64,000 nt of DNA from Actinopolymorpha singaporensis (GCF_900104745.1 NZ_LT629732.1:3645981-3709980), one strand, 5' to 3'; shown: positions 51,196 through 60,036, counted from the stretch's first letter. Numbers and translations: made by a program. Notes: a model not told the origin generated them from the letters alone.

Positions 51196-52265
51196 GCCAT
51201 CGTCCCTCCGACCGGCACCGCACGCTCCTCCACGTCCCGCGGATCGTCCGCACCGGCCTTCCGCCCGGCCCCCGGTTTGGCGATACGCGGGTCGATGACG
51301 GGATACATCAGGTCGACGAGCAGGTTGGACAGCACCACAGACGTCGTGATCAACACGAAGCAGCCCATCATGAGGGAGTAGTCACGAGAGTTGACCGCCG
51401 TCACGAGGTAGTAGCCGACACCTGGATAGTTGAAGAACTGCTCGATGAAGACCGATCCCCCGAACATGAATCCCAGCGACAGGGCGAGCAGAGTGACCTG
51501 CGGCAAGAGTGAATTGCGGCCGACGTAGGACTGCATGATGCGGCGACGTCCCAGGCCGCGTGCCTCGGCGACCCGGACATACTCCGCACCCAGCGTCGAG
51601 ATGGCGCTTCCCTTCATCTGCAGTGCCCACCCCCCAAAGCCGATCAGTGCGTACGACGCGATTGGTAGCGCCGAGTGCCGCACCACGCTGGCGACGAACG
51701 GAAGGTTCCAGCCCACCGGAATCCCCGCTCCGTATGCCCCGCCCTGGGGGAACAGGTGGTGGATGTCGGTGAGGAAGTACAGCAGCAGGATTGCCACCAG
51801 GTAGTTGGGAACCGCGCTGAGGAACGACACCACCAGGGTGACCACCTTGGTGAACCGGCTCGCCTGGGCTGTGGCCATCACCGTGCCCACGGCTATTCCG
51901 ATCACGAAGCTCACGATCAAAGCCACCCCGACGGAGAAGACCGTCCACGGCAGTGCGCTTGCGATGATGTGCGACACCGACTCGCCGGGGTGACTGATCG
52001 ACGTACCGAAGTTGCCCTGGCAGGCGTTCCAGATGTACTGGAAGTACTGCTTCCACGCCGGCGAGGTCGGCATCACCCCGTAGATCGCGTTGACCTGCTG
52101 CTGGATCTCCTGCGTCGTGAGGTTGCCCTGCCGCGACAGTTGGTTGACGAGGTAGTCCATCACGTTGCCCGGCATGAGCCGGATCATGAAGAACGACAGC
52201 GAGATCACCACGAACACGGTGAGGAGAGCCGTCGCCACTCTCCTCGCGAGGTAGGAGATCACCAA
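51192..52265 (-). CDS. Oligopeptide-type ABC transporter permease 1 (DppB-like)
   Basis: A 357-residue permease. The typical N-terminus is MVISYLARRVATALLTVFVV followed by FFMIRLMPGN. Further matches are the EYVRVAEARGLGRRRIMQSY loop (EAA-like) and the final helices with VDLMYPVIDPRI. The large extracytoplasmic loop after helix 1 (about 35-105) is longer than usual. It is 27 bases downstream of the binding-protein gene, in the same operon. Confidence 0.92.
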   Translation of the reverse strand: MVISYLARRVATALLTVFVVISLSFFMIRLMPGNVMDYLVNQLSRQGNLTTQEIQQQVNAIYGVMPTSPAWKQYFQYIWNACQGNFGTSISHPGESVSHIIASALPWTVFSVGVALIVSFVIGIAVGTVMATAQASRFTKVVTLVVSFLSAVPNYLVAILLLYFLTDIHHLFPQGGAYGAGIPVGWNLPFVASVVRHSALPIASYALIGFGGWALQMKGSAISTLGAEYVRVAEARGLGRRRIMQSYVGRNSLLPQVTLLALSLGFMFGGSVFIEQFFNYPGVGYYLVTAVNSRDYSLMMGCFVLITTSVVLSNLLVDLMYPVIDPRIAKPGAGRKAGADDPRDVEERAVPVGGTMA

Positions 52266-52292
52266 GCCTCCCTGCGTTGCGCCGACCGGACC

Positions 52293-54224
52293 CTACTTGG
52301 GTGAGATCTCACCTTTCTCCTGACCGACGACGACCAGGTAGTTCCCGTTGGTCATCTGTCGCCACAGCGGACTCGACTCAGCGGGCCACTTGAACTTCTT
52401 CGTCGAGAACGCGATCTGGTTGGCGAAGTCGGCGTACTCCAGGTACGGCACCTGCTGGTTGACAAGCTGTGCCCAGCTCCAGGTCAGCTCCTTCATCCGG
52501 GGACCGGACGCCACCTGATGGACCTGCTTGTCGAGCTCCTGCGGCACGTTCACCACGCCGAGGCCGGGGACGTTCACCTTCGGTCCGAACCCGAGTCCAC
52601 GCCTGCCGGCACTGGACCCGGTGGCCGTGAAGTTGTTGGCGCTGCCCATCGGTGACTGCTGGAAGTCCAGCAGCGGGTTGGGACTTCCGCCCGTGCAGCA
52701 GAACGCGGCGACCTGGAAGTCGCCCGCGTGCAGGTCCTCGCTGTAGCTCACGCCCTCTACAGTGCTGAGCGTCGAGTCGATACCGAAGCTGTCGAGCGCG
52801 CTGTCGGCCACCTTGAATGCCGCGATCTGGTCGGTCCAGCCGCTGTTCATCTCCAGCGTCACCTTGAACGGCTTACCGTCCGGTGTGAACCACTTACCAC
52901 CGGTGCGGCGGAAGCCGGCCTCTTCCAGCAGGGCGGCTGCCTTCTTGGTGTCGTACGGGTAGGGGTTGAGCGAAGCCAGTTGATCCTTGGTGAGGAACTG
53001 CTGCGCCACCTGGTCGACCAGACCCTCGGGGATGCTCGGAGCGACCGCGTGTGGCTTGGTCTTGCCCCAGGCCAACTCGTCCATCTTCTGCCGGGGCAGG
53101 GCGTAGGCCATCGCCTGACGAACCTTCACCGAGTTGAACGGCGGCTTGGCGCCGTTGAAGACGATCTGGCCCTGAAAGGTTCCGGGCACGGAGAGCAGGT
53201 GAGCGTCAGGGTTCTGCAGCCATTGGCCGACGATCGCCGACGGCATGTAGAGCCAGCCGCTGGAGAAGTCGGCCGTGCCGCTCAACAGGTTGGAGTTGAC
53301 CTGCGGTTGCTGGTTACCGAGGTAGCGGATCTCCTTGATCGTGATCTTGTCGGCGGCGTAGAAGCCGTCCCACTTGGCGAGCTTCTGCTCCTGGGTGGTC
53401 ATCCCGACCAGCTTGTAGGGGCCGTCACCGACCAACGTCTTGGGGTGGACCTTCGCGAGGTTCTGCAGGGCGCTGGTCATCTTCTTGTACGCCGGGCTCT
53501 CAGCCGCTGCAGCCGGGTCGGTGCGGGCCTGGGTGAAGTAGCTGTCGACCGCCTGCTTCAGCTCGGGAGTGACGTACTTGCCCCAGACGCTGGACGGGTA
53601 GGGCATGACGCCGTTGAACAGGTCGTTCTTGACCAGGACCATTGGAATGCCGGGACGTGCGGTGAGCACGACCGACTTGGCTCCCTTGGCGGTGACTTCG
53701 GTGATGTCATTCCAGATGCCGGCCTGGGTGAGGGCGTCCAGGTAGAGGGTGTCGACGACATCCTTGCTGGTCACCGGCGTGCCATCCTGCCAGGTGGCTT
53801 TGGGCTGGAGGTTGATCTGCAGTTGGCGTCCGTCTACGGACCAGCTCTGCGCGAGTTGCGGGGTGAAGGAGTCCAGACTCGGCCAGTTCTGGATGGCCAG
53901 CGGGAGGAAGATGAAGCCGCCGGCGCTGGACGGGAAGTTGAGATTGGTCGACCAGGGGTTGTATCCCCACGCCGTCCACGGGCTGGCGCTGCCCATCACC
54001 AGCACGGTGTCGGGCGCCGTGGTGTTGCCCTTGGCGGCGTTCGAAGCGGTGGGGGAGTCGGTGCAGGCGGCCGCAGCTGCGGCGATGACGATGGCCGCGA
54101 GTACCGCTTGCAGCCCGCGGCTCAGTCGGCTCGTCTGCCGCTGACGACCGCGGGGCTGACGTGGCCGTAGCACGGTGTGTTCGAGCCAGGAGCCCGGTGA
54201 TCGCGGCGACCGTGTGATGCCCAT
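52293..54224 (-). CDS. Family-5 solute-binding lipoprotein of the Dpp-type importer
   Basis: A 643-residue exported binding protein. The ATG at 54224 follows AAGGAGGG. A long basic leader (residues 1-36) is followed by a hydrophobic stretch (LQAVLAAIVIAAAAAACTDS) with an AAAC lipobox. QLQINLQPKATWQDGTPVTS is the family's edge motif. It is at the head of the operon binding protein-permease-permease-ATPase-ATPase-small protein. The ligand is unknown; family-5 proteins bind peptides, opines, or oligosaccharides. A pair of AraC-type direct repeats lies 290 bases upstream. Confidence 0.92.
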   Translation of the reverse strand: MGITRSPRSPGSWLEHTVLRPRQPRGRQRQTSRLSRGLQAVLAAIVIAAAAAACTDSPTASNAAKGNTTAPDTVLVMGSASPWTAWGYNPWSTNLNFPSSAGGFIFLPLAIQNWPSLDSFTPQLAQSWSVDGRQLQINLQPKATWQDGTPVTSKDVVDTLYLDALTQAGIWNDITEVTAKGAKSVVLTARPGIPMVLVKNDLFNGVMPYPSSVWGKYVTPELKQAVDSYFTQARTDPAAAAESPAYKKMTSALQNLAKVHPKTLVGDGPYKLVGMTTQEQKLAKWDGFYAADKITIKEIRYLGNQQPQVNSNLLSGTADFSSGWLYMPSAIVGQWLQNPDAHLLSVPGTFQGQIVFNGAKPPFNSVKVRQAMAYALPRQKMDELAWGKTKPHAVAPSIPEGLVDQVAQQFLTKDQLASLNPYPYDTKKAAALLEEAGFRRTGGKWFTPDGKPFKVTLEMNSGWTDQIAAFKVADSALDSFGIDSTLSTVEGVSYSEDLHAGDFQVAAFCCTGGSPNPLLDFQQSPMGSANNFTATGSSAGRRGLGFGPKVNVPGLGVVNVPQELDKQVHQVASGPRMKELTWSWAQLVNQQVPYLEYADFANQIAFSTKKFKWPAESSPLWRQMTNGNYLVVVGQEKGEISPK

Positions 54225-54766
54225 GACGCCCTCCTTGCCGAAGCGTGGCGGACAGGTAACTAGCGGCTCGAACGCAGCCGACATCCGCTGGTCGGTTGCG
54301 CGCGGTGAGAGGGCAGACCCGTCCCGGGTCGGCGCCGTGGACCAGGTGTCGAGCTCTGGTTGCACCACTCTGCGAAAGCTTTGTTCGGACGTTCGGAGCC
54401 CACCGCCGGGCCGCCGCGCGAGCAGCAGGTCAGTGAAAGGGGGATCTGGTCCACGTTCTGCGAGCGCGACGCTAATGGGGGGTGTCAAACCTGTCAACGA
54501 AGCCTTGTCCGACGCTTTGTGCAAGCGGGATCGCGTTTTGTGCAAGCAGTCTGGTGGTTCACCTGACCGGTGAAGGAATGCACGGAGGGGTTCGTCAGCG
54601 GAGTTGGAGGCTGACCTGCGAGGTTGCCCAAGATGCCCAGCGGTGAGCCGGGAGAAGGATTCGTGCAACCGGCGCGAGTAGCTGGGGTCGGCCGATATCG
54701 GCGACGTCCAATAACGGCTGGTTCCGCGGATGCCGTGATGTCGGACTCGAGTGGCCTACGAATAGC
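54225..54766. other. Upstream regulatory region of the dpp-type operon
   Basis: 540 bases without a supported gene, between the AraC stop and the binding-protein start. It contains the tandem 21-bp-spaced motif TTTGTGCAAGC at 54516 and 54537, and a single related TTCGTGCAACC at 54660. The promoter must lie between those motifs and 54224. Confidence 0.55.
54516..54547. promoter_or_regulatory. Paired AraC-type sites before the dpp-type operon
   Basis: TTTGTGCAAGC occurs at 54516-54526 and 54537-54547, identical and exactly 21 bases apart, that is two helical turns, as AraC-family proteins require. The same motif with the same spacing lies before the PhyH gene. Confidence 0.6.
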
Positions 54767-55555
54767 TCAAGTGCGGGAAACAGGAGATGCCCGGAAGGAC
54801 CCCGGCGTGCGTCCGGTGAGCCGTCTGACGTGTCTGGTGAGATGGCTGGTGGAGTTGTAGCCGCACGACTCGGCCACGCTGGCCAGGGGCGCGTCTGAGT
54901 TGCGGATCGCAGCCAGCGCGCGCTGCATCCGAAGTTGCTGCAGGTGCTCCATCGGGCTCCTCCCGCGCAGCCGCGCGAACTGTTCGCGGAGAACAGCGGG
55001 GGACACGTGCAGCTCCTCGGCGATGTCCTTGATCATCACCCTCTGGCTGGAACGCTCTTCCAGCAGCGACTCAGCATCTCGCACCATGCGTTCGGCCGGG
55101 CTCAGCTGCTTCTCGTCGGTGCTTCGTTGGATGAGGACACGCACCACGCTCATCAGGGCGTCCGTGAGCTGGCCGGCCGAATCACCGCACTTCAGCCACT
55201 CTCTGGCGGCCAGGGCAAACAGATGCCGCAGGGTGCCGTGTTCGTCGTCGAAGATCACTCGCGAGCTGGGGCCGAGGTCGGGTGCGTCGACGCAGAGGAA
55301 GTAGTTGGCATAGGCCGTCACCGCCTTCTCCCAGTGCACTTCGCCGGGACGGGTGAGGACGATCATGCCCGGTTGAGTCCAGTAGGTTCGGCCATCGGCC
55401 GGGCACCGAACGCGTCCCTGTCGGTAGTACGTGAACTCCCACGACTGGTGCTGGTGGGCGGGGAAGTCGCGGCCCTTGGAGGCCTCGTGGTGGCCGGCGG
55501 CGATGAGCACCCACCCGGTCGTATCAGCGGTTGAGGGGCCAGACGTTCCGTGCAT
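54767..55555 (-). CDS. AraC family transcriptional regulator
   Basis: A 262-residue regulator from the ATG at 55555, which follows GGAGGAG. The N-terminal cupin-like sensing domain contains FPAHQHQSWEFTYYRQGRVR and MIVLTRPGEVHWEK. The C-terminal double helix-turn-helix has IKDIAEELHVSPAVLREQFA and LASVAESCGYNSTSHLTRHV, ending RRLTGRTPGSFR. It is divergent from the PhyH gene, with paired candidate sites between them. It likely activates both the dioxygenase gene and the importer operon when a ligand binds. Confidence 0.92.
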   Translation of the reverse strand: MHGTSGPSTADTTGWVLIAAGHHEASKGRDFPAHQHQSWEFTYYRQGRVRCPADGRTYWTQPGMIVLTRPGEVHWEKAVTAYANYFLCVDAPDLGPSSRVIFDDEHGTLRHLFALAAREWLKCGDSAGQLTDALMSVVRVLIQRSTDEKQLSPAERMVRDAESLLEERSSQRVMIKDIAEELHVSPAVLREQFARLRGRSPMEHLQQLRMQRALAAIRNSDAPLASVAESCGYNSTSHLTRHVRRLTGRTPGSFRASPVSRT

Positions 55556-55660
55556 CTTCTCCTCCCGGCGGCAAACGTAGTTATGCCGTCGGCCGCGAAC
55601 AACGGGACGGCCCTTCAGACGTCCGCAATCGGAAGTACTCGGTTCTGCGAAGGCACGCGA

Positions 55661-55692
55661 TTCGTGCAAGCGGCTCCGCGCTTTGTGTATGG
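55661..55692. promoter_or_regulatory. Paired AraC-type sites before the PhyH gene
   Basis: TTCGTGCAAGC at 55661-55671 and TTTGTGTATGG at 55682-55692 are 21 bases apart. They lie between the AraC start and the dioxygenase start. The first unit matches the motif before the dpp-type operon at ten of eleven bases. Confidence 0.55.
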
Positions 55693-55795
55693 CGTACCGG
55701 ATGTCGCTGCGGGAGTGTCATGGTGAGGGCCCGCGCCCAGATCCGCGCGAAGGTCGACCGAGTACGTGGGTGCCGAGAGCAAGGGATGGCAGGAC

Positions 55796-56557
55796 ATGGA
55801 GATGGAGACGGCGCTGAGCGAGCTCGGCGTGAACGACGATCTGCTCGACGCGAAGACGAAGGCGCAGCTCGACAACGACGGGTTCGCACCACTTCCCGGG
55901 ATCCTGTCGCCGGAGCAGGTGGCTGCGTTGAGGAAGCGGCTGGCCGAACTCTCCCGCATCGAGGGGAGCCGGGCGGGGGAGGAGGTGCACCAGGAGGCCG
56001 GTACCGAGCGACTGTCGGATCTGGTCAACAAGGACCCGATGTTCGAGGTGTGCTTCACCCATCCGGTGGTGCTTGCGGCCGTTCGCCATGTGCTGGGGGA
56101 GTTCCGGCTTTCCTCGCTCAACAGCAGGGCGGCGTTGCCGGGCCGGGGTCACCAGGGGCTGCACGCGGACTGGGGAGTTCTGCAGGAGGGGCAGGGCTAC
56201 CAGGTCTGCAACTCGATCTGGCTGCTTGACGACTTCACCGCCGAGAACGGCGCGACGCGGGTGGTGCCGGGCTCGCACCGCAAGCGTGGCATCGGGCCCG
56301 CCGACGAACTCGACGGCGACCCGCGAGCCACCCACCCGGACGAAATCCAGTTGATCGCGCCCGCCGGAACGGTGGTCGTGTTCAACAGCCATCTGTGGCA
56401 CGGCGGTACGCGCAACAACAGCGACCGGCCCCGCCGCGCGTTGCACTCCTACTTCACCAGGCGCGACCAGCCGCAGCAACTCGACCAGGCCGAATACCTA
56501 CGTGTACGCACCCGCGACCGGCTGAGCCCCGCGGCCCTGTACTTGCTCGGCGTGTAG
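55796..56557 (+). CDS. Phytanoyl-CoA dioxygenase (PhyH) family protein
   Basis: A 253-residue non-heme iron/2-oxoglutarate dioxygenase counted from the ATG at 55796 (MEMETALSELGV); an upstream in-frame GTG is possible. The facial triad is His123 and Asp125 in QGLHADWGVL and His202 in SHLWHGGTRNN. NGATRVVPGSHRKRG is the lid motif, and RPRRALHSYFTRRDQPQQ carries the Arg that usually binds 2-oxoglutarate. It is divergent from AraC and next to the importer locus, so it probably oxidises the imported compound. Confidence 0.9.
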   Translation: MEMETALSELGVNDDLLDAKTKAQLDNDGFAPLPGILSPEQVAALRKRLAELSRIEGSRAGEEVHQEAGTERLSDLVNKDPMFEVCFTHPVVLAAVRHVLGEFRLSSLNSRAALPGRGHQGLHADWGVLQEGQGYQVCNSIWLLDDFTAENGATRVVPGSHRKRGIGPADELDGDPRATHPDEIQLIAPAGTVVVFNSHLWHGGTRNNSDRPRRALHSYFTRRDQPQQLDQAEYLRVRTRDRLSPAALYLLGV

Positions 56558-56584
56558 GTCCACACGGTTTCGACCGGGATCGAT

Positions 56585-56880
56585 CAGGTGGAAGACGTCC
56601 CGGTAGCCGACCTCAATGGCTGGCAGGGGGCCTTGCGCGACAAGCTCTGGGACCTGCATTGAGGCCTGGCGTACAGGTCGATCTGCTTCCTCGGGTCGTC
56701 ATGGAGAGCCAGGAAGACGGTTACACCCGATCCTTGCTTCACTATGAGACAGAGCCGGGGGTTGTATCGAGCGCCTGGCTGCTGGTGCCCAAGAGCTCGG
56801 CGAACGGTCGTCTGCCCGGTTCCTGGCACTCCACGGTCACGGAAGGGGCAAGGACGACGTCTTGGACCTCGGTCAGTCGA
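56585..56880 (+). pseudogene. 5' remnant of an alpha/beta hydrolase (acetylxylan esterase-like)
   Basis: Three pieces in different frames: VADLNGWQGALRDKLWDL, then PGVQVDLLPRVVMESQEDGYTR with SLLHYETEPGVVSSAWLLVP, and finally FLALHGHGRGKDDVLDLG. In order these match the first 150 residues of the alpha/beta hydrolases with the pattern EEDGYTRxxxxYxxEPxxxxPAxLLVP and LALHGHGxGK. Two frameshifts and loss of the catalytic part make it dead. It ends where the DUF1330 gene (opposite strand) starts. Confidence 0.65.
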
Positions 56881-57166
56881 TGCCTTCGACGATGCGGAAG
56901 TCGCGCTCGACGCCGTCGGAGAGGGCGACCAGCGCCTCCTGGTAGGCCGCACTCTCGTGCGCCGCGACGGCCTGTTCGAAGCTGTCGAACTCGACCAGGA
57001 CGGTGCGCTCGGCGATTCCGGCGTCATGCGCCACGACCCGACCGCCACGGACGAAGGTCCGACCGCCCCCGGCCTTGACGGCCGGCCCGGCCAGCTTGTT
57101 GTAAGCAGCCAGCTTCTCAGGGTCTGAAATGGTGCGGTAGGAGCTGACCCAGTAGCCCTTGGGCAT
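56873..57166 (-). CDS. DUF1330 family protein
   Basis: A 97-residue dimeric alpha/beta-barrel protein: MPKGYWVSSYRTISDPEKLA, then GGRTFVRGGRVVAHDAGIAER and VLVEFDSFEQAVAAHESAAY. The family has no known activity; members are small cytoplasmic proteins common in proteobacteria and actinobacteria. It lies just downstream of the MFS gene in the same direction, 34 bases away, and may be the third gene of that operon. Confidence 0.87.
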   Translation of the reverse strand: MPKGYWVSSYRTISDPEKLAAYNKLAGPAVKAGGGRTFVRGGRVVAHDAGIAERTVLVEFDSFEQAVAAHESAAYQEALVALSDGVERDFRIVEGID

Positions 57167-57200
57167 GGAACCTCCAGTGGTGGGATGAGTGCATTCTGAC

Positions 57201-58604
57201 TTACGGGTTGGTCTCGGACGAGCGTCGGCGGGCGAGAGCGAGACTTGTCAGCGTCGTGATCGCCATGGCGCCGATGCCGACCAGCGCCGCGGTGGTGTAG
57301 GCGCTGTCGTCGGGGAGGAGGTGGCCGGGGTCGGTGCCCGCGGCGAGGATCAGGCCGCCGATGGCGCTGCCCAGGGAGTACCCGACGCTGCGGACGACGT
57401 AGTTGAAGCTCATGGCGCTCGACGTCTCGCTCTTGGGGGTGACGGCCAGGACGACGCCGGGCATCGCGGCCGAGAAGCCGCCGACGCCGAAGCCGAGCAC
57501 GCACATCGCCGCGAACAGCTCGGCCAGGTCCGACCGGGCCGCCGCGAACAGGGCGAACCCGCCGCCGACCACGACGGCGCTGCCGGCCAGGAGCAGGGGG
57601 TCGGCGATCCGCGTCCGGACCCGCGGCGTGAGCTTGCCGGCGACGAACCCCAGCACCGAGAACGGGATGAGGACCAGCCCGGCGACGAAGGTCGTCAGCC
57701 CGAAGCCGTAGCCGGCGCCGTGCGGCGTCTGCGCGTACCGGGTGATGAGCGTGAGCAGGAGGTACATGCCGATCCCGCCGACGAACATGGCGAGGTTCGC
57801 CCCGGCGACCGCCGGGTGCCGCATCGCCCGCACGTCGACCAGGGGCGTCGTGCTGCGCAGCTCGATGACGGCCCAGACGCAGAGCAGCACCACCGCGACG
57901 ACGGCGAGGCCCGCCGCCACGGCGAGGTGCCGGCTCCACAGATTCCGTTCGCCGGCGAGGAACAGCACCAGGAGCAGCGCAGCGGTCAGGACGACCGCGC
58001 CTGCCACGTCCACGTGGGCGGAGCGGCCTTCGGGGGCTTCGGGCATGGAGCGCCACGCGGTCAGGAGGGCGGCGGCGGTGACGACCAGGCCGAGGCCGTA
58101 GGCGGCCCGTACCCCGCCGAACTCGGCGAGTAGTGCGGCCAGCGGGTAGCCGACGCCGGCCCCGATGATCGAGACCACCGAGATCAGGGCGATCACGGCC
58201 GCGCTGCGCTCCTCGGGGAGGTGGTCCCGGGCCACGCCCATCATCAGGGCCGTCAGCCCGAGCCCGACGCCCTGGGCCGCCCTGCCGGCCAGCAGCCACG
58301 CGAACGGCAGCGGCAGCACGGTGAGCGCGCTGCCGGCGACGACGACCGCGAGCGTGGCCAGGATCGTGGCCCGCCGGTGCGGGCCGGCTCCGAGCCGGCC
58401 CAGGACCGGCGTGGCGACGGCGCCGCTGAGCAGCGCGACGGTCAGCGTCCACTGCGCGCTGCCGAGCGAGACGTGGAACGAGGTCGCCACGCTGGTGATG
58501 AGCGGCGTCCCGAGGCTGGCGACCGCCGCCACGACCAGAGCGATGAACATCAGGGCGGGGACCAGCAGCCGCGCCTCGGAACGCGCCACCGGGGACGCCT
58601 TCAC
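57201..58604 (-). CDS. MFS drug-efflux transporter
   Basis: A 467-residue transporter with 14 or so helices. The GTG at 58604 overlaps the MarR stop by four bases (GTGA). The first helix pair is followed by VATSFHVSLGSAQWTLTVAL and LGRLGAGPHRRATILATLAV, and by the motif C-like segment GAGVGYPLAALLAEFGGVR, characteristic of antiporters. It should pump out drugs or toxic metabolites. Coupling to a MarR gene suggests induction by the effluxed compound. Confidence 0.9.
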   Translation of the reverse strand: MKASPVARSEARLLVPALMFIALVVAAVASLGTPLITSVATSFHVSLGSAQWTLTVALLSGAVATPVLGRLGAGPHRRATILATLAVVVAGSALTVLPLPFAWLLAGRAAQGVGLGLTALMMGVARDHLPEERSAAVIALISVVSIIGAGVGYPLAALLAEFGGVRAAYGLGLVVTAAALLTAWRSMPEAPEGRSAHVDVAGAVVLTAALLLVLFLAGERNLWSRHLAVAAGLAVVAVVLLCVWAVIELRSTTPLVDVRAMRHPAVAGANLAMFVGGIGMYLLLTLITRYAQTPHGAGYGFGLTTFVAGLVLIPFSVLGFVAGKLTPRVRTRIADPLLLAGSAVVVGGGFALFAAARSDLAELFAAMCVLGFGVGGFSAAMPGVVLAVTPKSETSSAMSFNYVVRSVGYSLGSAIGGLILAAGTDPGHLLPDDSAYTTAALVGIGAMAITTLTSLALARRRSSETNP

Positions 58605-59089
58605 CGCGACCCCGCCGACCGGCTGCCCGGTCCCTGCTTCCGCCCTTCGCGGTCCTGGCTTTCGAGCTCTGCCAGATGTTTCAGCGCCGGGAGGGCCGCC
58701 ACCAGCGCCTCGACCTCGTCGGCGGTGAGCTGGCCGATCAACCGCTCGAACGCGTGGACGCCCGCCTGACGCCGCGTCCGGACATAGGAGGCGCCGGCCT
58801 CGGTCAGGCACACCAGCGTGACCCGCTTGTCGGACACGTCGCCCCGCCGCTCGACCAGGCCGGACTCCTCCATCACCCGGACCAGGGCGGTCATCGCGGG
58901 CTGGGTGACGCCCTCGACCGCGGCCAGATCGGTGATGCGCCGCGGACCGGCCCGGTCCAGGGTGGCCAGGGTGGCGGCGGACGTCAGGCTCATGTCCCGG
59001 GGCAGGCGTCTCGCGGCCCTGGTGGCCAGGCCGTAGAGGGCTGCCCCGATCGCGGCGGACGAGCCAGGAGGGGTGTCTTGACGACTCAC
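58601..59089 (-). CDS. MarR family transcriptional regulator
   Basis: A 162-residue winged-helix regulator from a GTG at 59089. SAATLATLDRAGPRRITDLA followed by VEGVTQPAMTALVRVMEESG is the recognition region; VERRGDVSDKRVTLVCLTEA is the wing with the conserved DxR. It probably represses the MFS gene with which it overlaps. An AT-rich tract lies just upstream, a TATGCT -10-like element ending six bases before the GTG, so the transcript may be leaderless. Confidence 0.9.
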   Translation of the reverse strand: MSRQDTPPGSSAAIGAALYGLATRAARRLPRDMSLTSAATLATLDRAGPRRITDLAAVEGVTQPAMTALVRVMEESGLVERRGDVSDKRVTLVCLTEAGASYVRTRRQAGVHAFERLIGQLTADEVEALVAALPALKHLAELESQDREGRKQGPGSRSAGSR

Positions 59090-59125
59090 GCTCGAAGCAT
59101 AGCATTTTTATATACATAGTTTATG
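59090..59125 (-). promoter_or_regulatory. Candidate leaderless promoter/operator of the MarR-MFS operon
   Basis: On the minus strand TATGCT (59101-59096) ends six bases before the GTG start, as expected for leaderless transcripts. Upstream is an AT-rich tract (CATAAACTATGTATATAA) with short inverted repeats that may be the MarR operator. Confidence 0.4.
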
Positions 59126-59359
59126 GAAATGGTCGACTGGCACGGCGGCCTCGATCCGCACCCGCGACGGCGGCCGGCCATCGCGCTCGGCTGATCCGCG
59201 AAACCGAGATCGCCCTCGACGTGGCCGCGGCCGATGCTTGGCTGCGGCGTTGACCGTCCACCGCGCCGATGGACTTGACCGGGTCGTAGACCTGGTCTAT
59301 CCAGGCCGACGAGGCAGCGTACGGGAAGATAAGCCTGACCCGGTTCTGTTGCAGTCGGT

Positions 59360-59800
59360 ATGGCGATGACAGGTGAAGTCGAGCTGAGCCCCACCGGATG
59401 GGTGCGAGAGCAAACCGAGAAGATCTTCGAGACGGGCACCACCGACAGCGTGGACATCAAGGGCCGGCCGGTCATCCTGCTGACCACGCGCGGCGCGAGG
59501 ACCGGGAAGCTCCGCAAGGTGCCGTTGATGCGAGTCGTGCACGAGGGTGTGTACGCGATCGTCGCCTCGCTCGGCGGCGCTCCTAAGCACCCGGTCTGGT
59601 ACTACAACGTGAAGGCCGACCCACACGTAGAACTGCAGGACGGCGCCATCTCCAAGGACTACGTGGCGCGCGAAGTCACCGGCGAGGAGAAGGCGATCTG
59701 GTGGGACCGCGCGGTCGCGGCGTACCCGGACTACGCGGACTACCAGAAGAAGACCGACCGTCAGATCCCGGTCTTCGTCCTCGAGCCGGCCACGGACTGA
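59360..59800 (+). CDS. Deazaflavin (F420)-dependent nitroreductase/quinone reductase family protein (Ddn-like)
   Basis: A 146-residue split-barrel protein. [20 protein letters not shown] followed by [19 protein letters not shown], then [19 protein letters not shown], is the Ddn (DUF385) pattern; the basic GARTGKLRK loop contacts the F420 phosphate. Members reduce quinones, nitroimidazoles or other compounds with reduced F420. It supports an F420-producing host. It is a single-gene unit. Starts at the ATG at 59360 or two codons later cannot be distinguished. Confidence 0.9.
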   Translation: MAMTGEVELSPTGWVREQTEKIFETGTTDSVDIKGRPVILLTTRGARTGKLRKVPLMRVVHEGVYAIVASLGGAPKHPVWYYNVKADPHVELQDGAISKDYVAREVTGEEKAIWWDRAVAAYPDYADYQKKTDRQIPVFVLEPATD

Positions 59801-60008
59801 CCTCGATCTTTCGTGCGCCCAGCAGAGCTGGAGGCGACGTCGTGACGTAGCGGTTGTTCTTGTGGTTCGTATGCACGTCGTCTCTGACGGTGGGAGTCCC
59901 GGTCGGTCGCCGCAAACCTGACGCACCACTGCTGGCGCCGCTCGACCGTTGCGCTAGCAGGGCCGGCTACAGCACAAAACCGCAGGTCAAACCTCATATA
60001 GCAAAGTG

Positions 60009-60036
60009 AAGGCCCGGACCAGATGGTCCGGGCCTT
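60009..60036. terminator. Strong hairpin, probable terminator
   Basis: AAGGCCCGGACC-AGAT-GGTCCGGGCCTT is a perfect 12-bp stem with a 4-base loop. It lies 208 bases after the Ddn gene and just before the IS481-like end. GC-rich stems of this kind are the common form of factor-independent terminators in high-GC actinobacteria. Confidence 0.75.

Noticed and set aside
52728-54170. A 480-codon plus-strand frame opposite the dpp-type binding protein
   Set aside because: Shadow of the GC3 pattern of the real gene; no ribosome binding site and no family.
56584-58452. A 622-codon minus-strand frame across the MFS region
   Set aside because: Extremely Arg/Pro/Gly-rich and out of frame with the clear MFS protein. 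It results from high-GC codon bias.
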